Shown: positions 1 to 7,654, numbered from the stretch's first letter. The stretch is DNA of 11,090 nucleotides from Acidocella sp. (GCA_029077775.1 JAQNCU010000064.1:1-11090); one strand, 5' to 3'. Translations and numbers: made by a program. The notes: a model not told the origin generated them from the sequence alone.

Positions 1-1
1 G

Positions 2-82
2 TGCGATGACTCACCCGAGGCCGCATATGCGCGTGCCGCAGGGTGGGAAATTGCCTATGACGGCATGGAGGTATCATTGTGA
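2..82 (+). CDS. pqqB: PqqB, C-terminal end only (partial)
   Basis: Only the last 26 codons lie in the window, ending in TGA at 80-82. The tail contains the stretch AGWEIAYDGMEVSL, which resembles the conserved end of PqqB ('aGWe-a-DGMe'), and the gene sits immediately before pqqC, as pqqB does in most PQQ operons. PqqB is a metallo-beta-lactamase-fold protein that acts in PQQ biosynthesis, probably by hydroxylating the tyrosine-derived part of the PqqA peptide; none of its metal-binding motifs are visible here. The stop codon overlaps the GTG start of pqqC by four bases, so the two are translationally coupled. The small pqqA gene would be expected further upstream, outside the window. The call rests on the short tail plus synteny. 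Confidence 0.8.
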   Translation, partial: CDDSPEAAYARAAGWEIAYDGMEVSL

Positions 83-819
83 CTGACATGATGACCGTCG
101 ATGCGCTGGAAGCGGCGCTGCGTGAGATTGGCGCGCGCCATTATCATAATTTGCATCCGTTCCATAAGCTGCTGCATTCCGGCGCGCTGACCAGGCCACA
201 GGTCCAGGCCTGGGCGTTGAACCGCTATTATTACCAGAGCCGTATTCCGCAGAAGGACGCCATCATCGTCTCACGTTTGCCCAATGCCGCACTCCGGCGG
301 CTATGGCGGCAGCGTTTGGCCGACCATGACGGGGATGAAACCGGCGATGGCGGCATCGCGCGCTGGCTGCGTCTGGCAACCGGCGTGGGGCTGGCGCGCG
401 ATTATGTGGAATCGACAGCGGGCATTCTGCCGAACACGCGCTTCGCGGTCGATGCCTATGTTCATTTCGTCCGCGACCGTTCCGTGCTGGAGGCTGTGGC
501 CTCGTCGCTGACCGAGATGTTCTCGCCCGGCATCATCGCGGAACGGGTCTCGGGCATGCTCGCGCATTATGATTTCGTCTCTCCCGGAACGCTGGACTAT
601 TTTAATGCGCGCCTGCACCAGGCGCCGCGCGATGCCGATTTCGCGCTGGATTACGTAAAGGCGCAAGCGTGCAGCCTGGCGGACCAGCAGGCAGTGTTGG
701 CGGCCTTGCGGTTCAAATGCGATGTGCTCTGGGCGCAGTTGGACGGGTTATACAGCGCCTATGTCACGCCGGGGCATGTGCCGCATGGCGCGTTTTTGGC
801 AGCGGACGACACGGCATGA
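79..819 (+). CDS. pqqC: PqqC, pyrroloquinoline-quinone synthase
   Basis: This 246-residue protein matches PqqC, the cofactor-free oxidase that performs the final ring closure and eight-electron oxidation to PQQ in the cytoplasm; the length is typical. Conserved stretches are the NRYYYQSRIPQKDA block (48-61), DHDGDE (82-87), SSLTEMFSP (142-150), a Tyr/Arg pair at Y174 and R178, and F-K at 212-213. Against Klebsiella PqqC as I remember it, these residues align with a constant offset of one, giving H23, R49, Q53, K59, R79, H83, E146, Y174, R178 and K213 as active-site equivalents. The position of Klebsiella His154 is Ile153 here. The GTG start at 79 overlaps the pqqB stop (GTGA); internal ATGs at codons 4 and 5 are alternatives, but coupling favours GTG. 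The stop overlaps the pqqD start (ATGA). Confidence 0.96.
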   Translation: MTDMMTVDALEAALREIGARHYHNLHPFHKLLHSGALTRPQVQAWALNRYYYQSRIPQKDAIIVSRLPNAALRRLWRQRLADHDGDETGDGGIARWLRLATGVGLARDYVESTAGILPNTRFAVDAYVHFVRDRSVLEAVASSLTEMFSPGIIAERVSGMLAHYDFVSPGTLDYFNARLHQAPRDADFALDYVKAQACSLADQQAVLAALRFKCDVLWAQLDGLYSAYVTPGHVPHGAFLAADDTA

Positions 820-1103
820 GCGCGATGGCGGCGATATCAGCGGCATCATCGCCCGCTTTGCGCCGGGGCGTGCGGCAGCATTTTGATACGGTGCGCGGCG
901 CGCCTATTTTGCAGGCCCCTGAGCGCGTGGTGGTGCTGGATGACATCGCGCTCGCCATTATCGAATTATGCGATGGGCGGACCAGTATTGCGGCCATGTC
1001 GGAAATTCTTGCCGCGCGCTTCGCAGGCGAGGCGGCGGAGGTGGAGGCGGATGTGCTGGCATTCATCGGCGAGCTTGCGGATAAGGGACTGGTGAGCGCG
1101 TGA
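816..1103 (+). CDS. pqqD: PqqD, PqqA-peptide chaperone for PqqE
   Basis: This 95-residue protein is PqqD, the small winged-helix-like carrier that binds the PqqA precursor peptide and presents it to the radical SAM enzyme PqqE. The family pattern is clear: a 'P-LRRGVRQHFDTVR' segment (about 13-27), then 'QAPERVVVLDD' (33-43), 'LCDG' (51-54) and the helical C-terminus ending 'ELADKGLVSA'. Length is normal for the family. The ATG at 816 is chosen because it overlaps the pqqC stop by four bases (ATGA); the reading frame stays open upstream to 669, but that extension would lie inside pqqC and lacks family similarity. Its stop overlaps the GTG start of pqqE. It is a stand-alone gene, not fused to pqqC as in some methylotrophs. 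Confidence 0.95.
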   Translation: MSAMAAISAASSPALRRGVRQHFDTVRGAPILQAPERVVVLDDIALAIIELCDGRTSIAAMSEILAARFAGEAAEVEADVLAFIGELADKGLVSA

Positions 1104-2179
1104 ATATTTCGCCACCAATCGCGCTGATCGCAGAGCTTACGCATCGCTGCCCGCTACAATGCCCGTATTGCTCCAACCCGCTGGACCTTCTCGGGTTGGC
1201 GCGAGAGCGCGACACCGCGTTCTGGATCAACGTGATCGACGAGGCGGCGGAACTCGGGGTTTTGCAGCTGCATTTAACCGGCGGCGAGCCGTGTTTGCGC
1301 GCCGATCTGGCGGTTCTGGTCGCCCATGCGGCGGCGCGCGGGATTTATGTCAATCTCATCACATCCGCCGTCGTGCTCGATGAGGCGAAGCTGCGCGCGT
1401 TGGCTGAGGCCGGGCTCGGCCATGTGCAGATCAGCATCCAGGGCGCGCAGGCGGATGCGGCCGACCGGATCGGGCATTATCGCGGCGGGCATGAGAAAAA
1501 GCTTGGCCTGGCGCGGCTGGTGCCGGGGTTGGGCATGTCTTTGACCATCAACGCGGTTGTTCACAGGCAAAATCTGGATGAACTGCCCGCGATCATCGCG
1601 CTGGCGGCATCTATGGGGGCCGACAGGCTGGAGGTGGCGCATGTGCAATATCATGGCTGGGCGCTGCGCAACCGCGACGCTTTGATGCCCGACCGCGCGG
1701 CGTTTGAAGCAGCGGACCGGGTGGTGGCCGAACAGCGCACGGCCCTGCGCGGGCAAATGGTAATCGACTACGTGGTGCCGGATTATTATGCGCAAAAGCC
1801 CAAAACCTGCATGGGGGGATGGGGGCAGCGCGTGATGACCATGGCACCCGATGGCAGCGTGCTGCCCTGCCATGCCGCGCAGAGCATTCCCGGGCTGGTA
1901 TTCGAGCGGGCAGGGGAGAGACCCTTGCGCGCGATATGGGAGGAAGGTGCCGCCTTCACGGCGTTTCGTGGGACCGGGTGGATGCGCGAGCCCTGTGCCT
2001 CATGCCCCGCGCGGGAGCAGGATTGGGGCGGGTGTCGTTGCCAGGCGATGGCGTTGACCGGCGATGCGGCAAACACCGACCCGGTTTGCCATTTATCGCC
2101 GTTGCATGAGCGGGTGACTGAAACCGCGATGGTAGCGGCACAATCGGGCGTGACGGATTTTATCTATCGAAGGCTGTAA
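1100..2179 (+). CDS. pqqE: PqqE, radical SAM PqqA-peptide cyclase
   Basis: This 359-residue protein is PqqE, the radical SAM/SPASM enzyme that forms the carbon-carbon bond between Glu and Tyr side chains of PqqA, the first step of PQQ synthesis. The 4Fe-4S/SAM motif CxxxCxxC is C17, C21 and C24 (CPLQCPYC), followed by the GGEP motif at 61-64. The C-terminal SPASM region carries cysteines C237, C257, C299, C302, C312, C314 and C330 for auxiliary clusters. D308, just before 'GGCRCQA', lies where the family has an unusual Asp cluster ligand (from memory of the Methylorubrum enzyme). The GTG start overlaps the pqqD stop. The N-terminus is short, with few residues before the cysteine motif, but no essential part is missing. 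It is the last gene of the operon; a hairpin follows at once. Confidence 0.97.
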   Translation: MNISPPIALIAELTHRCPLQCPYCSNPLDLLGLARERDTAFWINVIDEAAELGVLQLHLTGGEPCLRADLAVLVAHAAARGIYVNLITSAVVLDEAKLRALAEAGLGHVQISIQGAQADAADRIGHYRGGHEKKLGLARLVPGLGMSLTINAVVHRQNLDELPAIIALAASMGADRLEVAHVQYHGWALRNRDALMPDRAAFEAADRVVAEQRTALRGQMVIDYVVPDYYAQKPKTCMGGWGQRVMTMAPDGSVLPCHAAQSIPGLVFERAGERPLRAIWEEGAAFTAFRGTGWMREPCASCPAREQDWGGCRCQAMALTGDAANTDPVCHLSPLHERVTETAMVAAQSGVTDFIYRRL

Positions 2180-2181
2180 AT

Positions 2182-2207
2182 ATCCGGGCGTGACGCCACG
2201 CCCGGAT
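2182..2207. terminator. Rho-independent-type hairpin between convergent genes
   Basis: A perfect 11-bp stem (ATCCGGGCGTG pairing with CACGCCCGGAT) closes a 4-base loop (ACGC). It starts three bases after the pqqE stop and ends 16 bases before the last codon of the convergent alcohol dehydrogenase. The + strand tail (GTCTTTCGG) and the - strand tail (ATTTACAG) are only modestly U-rich. The position and stem strength fit a shared bidirectional terminator; the weak U tracts leave efficiency uncertain. Confidence 0.75.
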
Positions 2208-2223
2208 GTCTTTCGGAGCCCTT

Positions 2224-4401
2224 TTAGCTCTTGGGCCGGATCGCGTCGGCGGTGCCCTGGATAAAGGCAGTGATCTGCGTGACATCGGCGGGCGTAAGTT
2301 TGCCAGCGTAATTCGGCATCCCCTTGGCCGTGTAAGGTCCGTTGATCACGTAGTTTTGCAGGTTGGTCAAAATGGCGGCGTTGACATAGCCCAGATTGGG
2401 GATAGCCCCGCCATTATTCACGCCCGGCACACCATGGCAGAACACGCAATTGCTGACATATAAGGCTGTACCCGGCTTCACGTCCGCCGGGTTATATTTC
2501 ACACCCTGCACCAAGCCGTCCATCTGGTATTTGGTGAAGCTGGGCAGCGGCGCGGTGCCGCCGAGCGCGAAGGTATAGACCGTGCCAGGGCTGTCACGGT
2601 CGGTTGCGTGTTCCGCAAGGCCATAAACCCCACCCCAGCCGACCGCGACCGAGACATATTGCACGCCATTGAGCATATAGGTGCTGGCACCCGCCATCAC
2701 GCCCGTTCCCATGGGGGATTGCCAGAGTTTGGCACCCGTGGTGGCGTTATAGGCCACAAACCTGCCATCCGCTGTGCCCTGGAACACCAGATTACCGGCT
2801 GTGGTCAGCGTGCCGCCATTCCAGGGGGAGTCATAAGTATGGACCCAATCAGGTTTGCCAGCGGCGACGTTCCACGCGACCAAACCGCCATAAGGCTTGC
2901 TGGTCGGCGCTGTGGTGTCCAGCGCCTCGCCCAGATTCCAGCCATTGGCGGACATGGCAACACCGGGAATATCCTTGTTCGGTCTCCATGCGGTGTCGGA
3001 CATAAGCGTGACCGGGACATTCTGCGCCGGTATATAGGCATCGCCCGTCATCGGGTTATAGGACATTGGCTGCCAGTTATGCCCACCATAGGGGCCGGGG
3101 ACGGCATCGAAGGATTTTGTGGTGTCAATCGCCTCGGGGTTGACCATCGCGACCCCGTCCTTGGTGTAGCCCTTGGCCCAGTTTTCAGCGACGAAAGGCG
3201 TTGCCGAGATGAATTTACCGGTGACCCGATTCAACACAAAGAAGAACCCGTTTTTCGAGGCCGACATAATCACGGGTGTTTCCACGCCGCCGATTTTCAT
3301 GTCCGCCAGGGTCATGCTCTGGGTGGCATCGTAATCCCAATTATCGTGAGGCGTTTCCTGGTAATGCCAGAGCAGATGGCCGGTGCCGGCGTTTAACGCA
3401 ACGATGGAGGTGAGGTAGAGATTAGACCCACCTGCCGGGCTGCGCAGGCTGGCCGACCAGGGCGTGCCGTTGCCGGTGCCGAAATACACGATGTTGCGCT
3501 TGGGGTCATACGCCATGCCGTTCCAGGGCGAGCCGCCGCCGCCGACGAGCCAGTATTTGCTGGCAGGATCCCAGGTTTTTGCCGCCGCCGCCATGGCTTT
3601 GGATTTATAAGGATGTGCGGGGTTGCCAGGTACCACATAAAAACGCCAGGCCAGCGCACCGGTTTCAGCATTGAAGGCCGAGACATAGCCACGCGTGCCA
3701 TATTCCGAACCGCCATTACCGATCAGCACATTGCCATCGATCACGCGCGGGGCATCGGTGATGGTGTAATCATGCTTCGGGTCGGTGATCGTGTTGATCT
3801 GCCAGTCCACATGCCCGGTCGCGGCGTCCAGCGCGATGAGACGGCCATCGAATGAGGCAACATAAACCTTGCCCTTATACACGGCGACGCCACGGTTCAC
3901 GACATCGCAGCAGCCTTTTTTGCCATCCTTGCCGGGGACTTTTGGGTCGTATGACCAGATCTCGTTGCCGGTGCGGACATCAATGGCGTGAACGATGCTC
4001 CAGGGGGCGGTGACATACATGATGCCATCGACGACCACCGGCGTTGCCTCCACCCCGCGCGTGGATTTCATATCATAGGTCCAGACCAGGCCGAGTGATT
4101 TGACGTTATCGGCGTTGATGCTGGTAAGATGGCTGAACCGATTCTCCCAGTAATCGCCGCTGATGGTCGGCCAATTATCGGAGGTTTTGGCGTTGGCAAT
4201 GATCGCGGCACCGGTGACCTTGTCAGTGGCGGCCTTGATCTGTTTGGCCGAGAGGCCAGTGCTTGCATTGGTCTGCGCGCTCGCGGCACCGCAGAGAAGC
4301 ATTGTGGCGACGCTGGCCATAAGTGAGGCGCGGCCGATGCGGCTGACGCGCGCGGAAAGCCCCGGTTTCCGCCCTGCGGATGGTTCATTTAAATGATTCA
4401 T
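2224..4401 (-). CDS. PQQ-dependent alcohol dehydrogenase with C-terminal cytochrome c (quinohemoprotein)
   Basis: This exported eight-bladed propeller enzyme oxidises alcohols to aldehydes in the periplasm and passes electrons from PQQ to its own heme c. Residues are numbered from the GTG at 4404; the ATG at 4401 is preferred because AGGGA lies at better spacing. A signal peptide spans about 1-43 (hydrophobic 27-40, AlaSerAla|Gln). Visible features are the vicinal cysteine pair C165-C166 that stacks on PQQ, metal-ligand candidates E234 and N312, catalytic D357 in NWDYDATQ, K384, and the repeated propeller 'GxxxW' pattern. The C-terminal domain has heme motif C653-V-F-C656-H657 and probable axial M696 (GMPNYAG). 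The length fits type II or type III quinohemoprotein dehydrogenases. No separate cytochrome or small subunit lies beside it, which favours a soluble type II enzyme. D359, two residues after the catalytic Asp, is unusual: acetic acid bacterial AdhA and Comamonas enzymes have Thr there (from memory). The substrate cannot be read from sequence. Confidence 0.95.
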   Translation of the reverse strand: MNHLNEPSAGRKPGLSARVSRIGRASLMASVATMLLCGAASAQTNASTGLSAKQIKAATDKVTGAAIIANAKTSDNWPTISGDYWENRFSHLTSINADNVKSLGLVWTYDMKSTRGVEATPVVVDGIMYVTAPWSIVHAIDVRTGNEIWSYDPKVPGKDGKKGCCDVVNRGVAVYKGKVYVASFDGRLIALDAATGHVDWQINTITDPKHDYTITDAPRVIDGNVLIGNGGSEYGTRGYVSAFNAETGALAWRFYVVPGNPAHPYKSKAMAAAAKTWDPASKYWLVGGGGSPWNGMAYDPKRNIVYFGTGNGTPWSASLRSPAGGSNLYLTSIVALNAGTGHLLWHYQETPHDNWDYDATQSMTLADMKIGGVETPVIMSASKNGFFFVLNRVTGKFISATPFVAENWAKGYTKDGVAMVNPEAIDTTKSFDAVPGPYGGHNWQPMSYNPMTGDAYIPAQNVPVTLMSDTAWRPNKDIPGVAMSANGWNLGEALDTTAPTSKPYGGLVAWNVAAGKPDWVHTYDSPWNGGTLTTAGNLVFQGTADGRFVAYNATTGAKLWQSPMGTGVMAGASTYMLNGVQYVSVAVGWGGVYGLAEHATDRDSPGTVYTFALGGTAPLPSFTKYQMDGLVQGVKYNPADVKPGTALYVSNCVFCHGVPGVNNGGAIPNLGYVNAAILTNLQNYVINGPYTAKGMPNYAGKLTPADVTQITAFIQGTADAIRPKS

Positions 4402-4404
4402 CAC

Positions 4405-4553
4405 GTTCCCTAAACCTGTTATGATTGGTGTCTTAGTCTTTGGCAGCCAATGCGTTTATATGCCGACGCTCTTGGAAACGCCGGTTACGCCCCGATTTCC
4501 TTCGGTGACAATAAGAAATATGGCTGAAATATCTTGCGCTCACAAGCCTTGAA
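4405..4553 (-). promoter_or_regulatory. Leader and probable promoter region of the alcohol dehydrogenase
   Basis: No gene is seen in this 149-base gap. Read on the - strand it contains a possible -10 element TATAAA (+ strand 4455-4460) without a convincing -35. Just downstream of it lies the palindrome TTGGC-A-GCCAA (4440-4450), placed where a repressor site would overlap the transcript start. An imperfect inverted repeat, GGAAACG (4474-4480) with CG-a-TTTCC (4493-4500), lies upstream. The upstream c-di-GMP gene could also be co-transcribed through the gap, as no good terminator is visible. All assignments are by eye. Confidence 0.3.
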
Positions 4554-7424
4554 TCACGCCGCCGCGTGTTGATTGCCAGTATTATAGTGCATCTGGTCAT
4601 GTGTCTGGGTGCTGGCGATCAACGCAATGAAGGGTTCCGGGCGGTGCATGAGGTAACCCTGGACCATGTCGATACCGAGCGATTGCAGCATGTCCAGCAC
4701 CTCGGCTGTTTCGACATGTTCGGCGATGGAGCGGATGCCGATCACCTGCGCGATTTCGATAAAACAACGCACAGCGGCGTGGTTCAGTCGGTCCTCGCGC
4801 AGATTGGTGACGAATTGGCCATCGATTTTCAAAAAATCGACCGCCAGGGCCTTCAGATACCCGAAAGACGCGGCACCCGCGCCGAAATCATCGAGCGCGA
4901 CCCGCGCCCCGGCGCGACGTATGGCACCGATGAACGCTTCCGCGTCCAGCAGATTGATGATTGCCGCTGTCTCAGTGATCTCGAAGCAGATTTTGCGGAT
5001 GTCGAAGGTTGCGGCATTGATCATCGCCAACAGATCGGCGCGGAAAGAAGGGTCGCCGACCGATTTTCCCGACAGGTTGATCGAGATCATCTCAAACCCA
5101 TCGGCATTTCCGCCAGTGCCCAGCGTGGCGAAGACATTTTGCACCACCCAGCGGTCGATCCGGGTGGCGAGGTGATAACGCTCGGCCGCGGGTAGAAATA
5201 TGCCCGGTGAGATATAGGCACCATCCGGCCCGCGCAGACGCAACAATATCTCGCAATTCAATTGGTCCGTGTGGCGGGTTAAGGGCTTGATCTGCTGGGC
5301 GAACAGCTCGAACTGGTTCTCATCCAAAGCCATTTGCAACCGGTGAACCCATTGCGTGTCGCCATGGCGTGGTGAGATCGCATTGTCGGTTTCAGTCCAG
5401 GTGTAAACCTGGCCACGCCCGGCCTCCTTGGCGGCGTAGCAGGCGATATCTGCGGCTTTCATCAATGTGCTGATGTCTGGCCAGCGCCCGTCCACCGGCA
5501 CGAGCCCGATGCTGGTGCCGATGCGGAAGCGTTTATCATCATGGATAAAGCGATACTGGTCGGTGACCGCGCAGATTTTCTGGGCGATGATCTGCGCGCG
5601 TGCCACGTCGCACCCGATCAGCAACAAACCGAATTCATCGCCGCCCAACCGGGCTACGATATCGCGCTCTCGCACAGCGCCGCGCAGCAAGGCGCTGACC
5701 TGGGTGAGCATTTCGTCACCCGCATGATGCCCGCAGCTATCGTTGATCGTTTTGAACTCATCGAGGTCGATATACATCAGCGCGTGGGTCTCGCTTGCTT
5801 TGTCCGGCCCGATGAACATCGCGAGCCGGGACTCAAATTCCGCGCGGTTCAAAAGCCCGGTCAGCAGGTCATGCGTGGCGCGGTAGGTCATTTCCTTGTT
5901 CAGCCGTCGCTGCTCTGAGACATCGTGGAACACCAGAACCGCGCCGAGCAGATGCTGTTTGTCGTCGCGGATTGGCGAGGCTGACCCCTTGATGGCATAA
6001 ACCGACCCCGCGCGTGACCGCAGCAGCACATTTTCCGGCATGGTGGCCGTGCCGCGCTCATTCAGGCAGGCGGTGACCGGGCTGGCTACGGGCTTGCCCG
6101 TGGGTTCGTTCACGATGGAAAAAATCTGCCCCAGTTTTTTGCCGCGCGAGTCCTCAACTGGCCAGCCGGTCAGCCGCTCGGCAACCGGGTTCAGCCATTC
6201 CACATTGCCCTTCAGGTCCGTGGTAATCACGGCATCTGCGATGGAGTTCAGCGTCACCCGCATCAGCTCATGGCTTTCAGCCAATTGCCGCTCGGTCGCG
6301 CGGCGGGCCGTGACATCCTGAATGGCGCCGGTCAGCCGTGCCGGCCTGCCGTGCTCATACTCAACGCCGCCAAACGCGCGGGCGTAGAATGTCCGGCCTT
6401 TGGCGGAGACGACTGGCAATTCCACATCCCATTTGGCGCCCTGGGTGATGGCTTCGCGCAGCAATTTGGCGACAATTGGCCGTGCCTCATGCGTGTAAAA
6501 CCCCAGCGCCTCCTCGGGCGTGATCGGGTATCCGGGCGGCAGATCATGCAGCCGGCAGGTCTCGTCCGACCAGATCAGCTTTGAGGTGTGAAGATCATAC
6601 TCCCAACCGCCGACCCCGGCCGCCGCCCCGGTGCGGGCGAGGAAGGACGCGCTGGTGCGCAAAGCGGCCTCGGCGCGTTTGCGCGCGTTGATATCAACCA
6701 GGATCAACAGCACTTCCGCCGCCGCCTTGTCAGCCAATGTGCCGCTCAGCTCCATCCAGATATGTGTACCGTCGCGCCGTCGCATCAGGCATTCAGTCTG
6801 GTGGCTGCCACCGTCGCGCATCACGGCATAAGCCTCGGCGCCGATTGCTTCATAATCGCTGTCGTCGGCATAGATGTCGCGGGTTTGCAGCCCGAACATT
6901 TCGCCCGGGCCGTATCCCAGCAATCTTTCAAGATGGTGGTTTGCCCAGATGATCCGCCGCTCACGAACCCGCGCGAAACCGAACAACCCGCTTTCAAGGA
7001 TCGCGTCGCGCCGCAGGGTATATTCGCCGAGCATACGCCGTACCAAACTTATGCCGCGCATGGTGCCACCGACGAAGACCGATGAGACCAGGAAAAAAAA
7101 CAATGCAGGAACGGCATCCGTGCCGGGTATCAAATGGGATTGCGGCCATTTTGCCAACATTAAGCCCGACAATGAGCTGATCAGGGCCACCCAAGCCCCC
7201 ATGCGTTGGCCGCAAACGGCGAACGACAAAATCATGGCGGGATAAAAAAACACATATCCCGACCCCTGATAAGGTATTGGCAAGGCCAGACGGGAGCATA
7301 AGGCAAGCCCAAACAAAATGACGGCAAAACCCGCCCGTGCCATGGGAGAGAGTGTCTCTGCCCGACCCAGACTGTGCAATAATGCGCGATCAAGCCGCAA
7401 ATATATCTGGCGATGGCGTGACAA
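4554..7424 (-). CDS. Membrane PAS-GGDEF-EAL protein (c-di-GMP turnover)
   Basis: This 956-residue protein probably makes and/or degrades cyclic di-GMP. The N-terminus has about four hydrophobic segments (roughly 29-47, 55-72, 74-84, 100-120), resembling the KdpD-type DUF4118 membrane sensor. Three PAS domains follow at about 132-246, 251-372 (WEYDLHTSKLIWSDE type) and 376-500. The GGDEF domain (about 505-665) has the intact signature G584-G585-D586-E587-F588 and a product-inhibition site R575-x-x-D578. The EAL domain (about 685-930) keeps its metal and catalytic residues: E715 (EIL variant of EAL), N773, E805, D835-D836 in DDFGAG, K856 and D858 in KID, E892, E895 and Q912. Both activities are therefore possible; which dominates cannot be told. 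The start is a TTG at 7424 with only a distant AAGG upstream; the frame has a stop further up and the next ATG is codon 28, which lies at the edge of the first membrane segment. The PAS ligand is unknown. Confidence 0.93.
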   Translation of the reverse strand: MSRHRQIYLRLDRALLHSLGRAETLSPMARAGFAVILFGLALCSRLALPIPYQGSGYVFFYPAMILSFAVCGQRMGAWVALISSLSGLMLAKWPQSHLIPGTDAVPALFFFLVSSVFVGGTMRGISLVRRMLGEYTLRRDAILESGLFGFARVRERRIIWANHHLERLLGYGPGEMFGLQTRDIYADDSDYEAIGAEAYAVMRDGGSHQTECLMRRRDGTHIWMELSGTLADKAAAEVLLILVDINARKRAEAALRTSASFLARTGAAAGVGGWEYDLHTSKLIWSDETCRLHDLPPGYPITPEEALGFYTHEARPIVAKLLREAITQGAKWDVELPVVSAKGRTFYARAFGGVEYEHGRPARLTGAIQDVTARRATERQLAESHELMRVTLNSIADAVITTDLKGNVEWLNPVAERLTGWPVEDSRGKKLGQIFSIVNEPTGKPVASPVTACLNERGTATMPENVLLRSRAGSVYAIKGSASPIRDDKQHLLGAVLVFHDVSEQRRLNKEMTYRATHDLLTGLLNRAEFESRLAMFIGPDKASETHALMYIDLDEFKTINDSCGHHAGDEMLTQVSALLRGAVRERDIVARLGGDEFGLLLIGCDVARAQIIAQKICAVTDQYRFIHDDKRFRIGTSIGLVPVDGRWPDISTLMKAADIACYAAKEAGRGQVYTWTETDNAISPRHGDTQWVHRLQMALDENQFELFAQQIKPLTRHTDQLNCEILLRLRGPDGAYISPGIFLPAAERYHLATRIDRWVVQNVFATLGTGGNADGFEMISINLSGKSVGDPSFRADLLAMINAATFDIRKICFEITETAAIINLLDAEAFIGAIRRAGARVALDDFGAGAASFGYLKALAVDFLKIDGQFVTNLREDRLNHAAVRCFIEIAQVIGIRSIAEHVETAEVLDMLQSLGIDMVQGYLMHRPEPFIALIASTQTHDQMHYNTGNQHAAA

Positions 7425-7593
7425 TTCGGCTTTTTGCCTTAAAAAAATGCAATCATAAAAAATAATTTATCAGAGTTATTCAACTTCCGTTAGATTTTTT
7501 TATTACGAAAAATTAAGTATACGAATGGATTTCTGTAATTTTTTTTAGGGTGCGCGGGCAAACGCCTTATGGCGGCGCTATCCACTTTGTATC

Positions 7594-7615
7594 CAGCGGC
7601 GGATCACGCCGGCTG
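7594..7615. other. GC-rich hairpin in the intergenic region
   Basis: CAGCGGCG (7594-7601) pairs with CGCCG-g-CTG (7607-7615), an 8-bp stem with one bulged G at 7612 and a GATCA loop. Neither side is followed by a T run, so it is not a standard terminator. It lies 18 bases before the TTGACG -35 candidate. A smaller stem, CGCC-TTAT-GGCG, is just upstream at 7563-7574. The role is unknown: it could be a regulator site, or a structure in a longer leader if transcription starts further upstream. Confidence 0.35.
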
Positions 7616-7654
7616 TACCAAATTTATAAAACCTTGACGGCTTGCGGAAGCTGG

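Noticed and set aside
301..666. - strand open frame opposite pqqC
   Set aside because: Antisense to a conserved gene in a tightly coupled operon; composition is His/Arg-rich as expected of a shadow frame.
669..815. Upstream extension of the pqqD reading frame
   Set aside because: It lies wholly inside pqqC, has no PqqD similarity, and the ATG at 816 gives the standard length and a 4-base overlap with the pqqC stop.
2608..3396. Long + strand open frame (262 codons) opposite the alcohol dehydrogenase
   Set aside because: It lies antisense to a clearly conserved propeller enzyme, has no recognisable motif and no ribosome binding site; it is a by-product of the GC-rich codon pattern.
4533..4546. 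Small hairpin CTTG-6-CAAG after the c-di-GMP gene as a terminator
   Set aside because: The stem is only 4 bp and the following ATATTTC is a weak U tract; chance occurrence is likely.
4566..5195. + strand open frames opposite the EAL domain
   Set aside because: The - strand frame encodes an intact EAL domain with its catalytic residues; the opposite frames show no family features.
7441..7456. Five-codon ORF (- strand, ATG ATT GCA TTT TTT TAA) before the c-di-GMP gene as a leader peptide
   Set aside because: It overlaps the proposed -10 element, has no Shine-Dalgarno and no attenuator structure; chance is enough in A/T-rich DNA.
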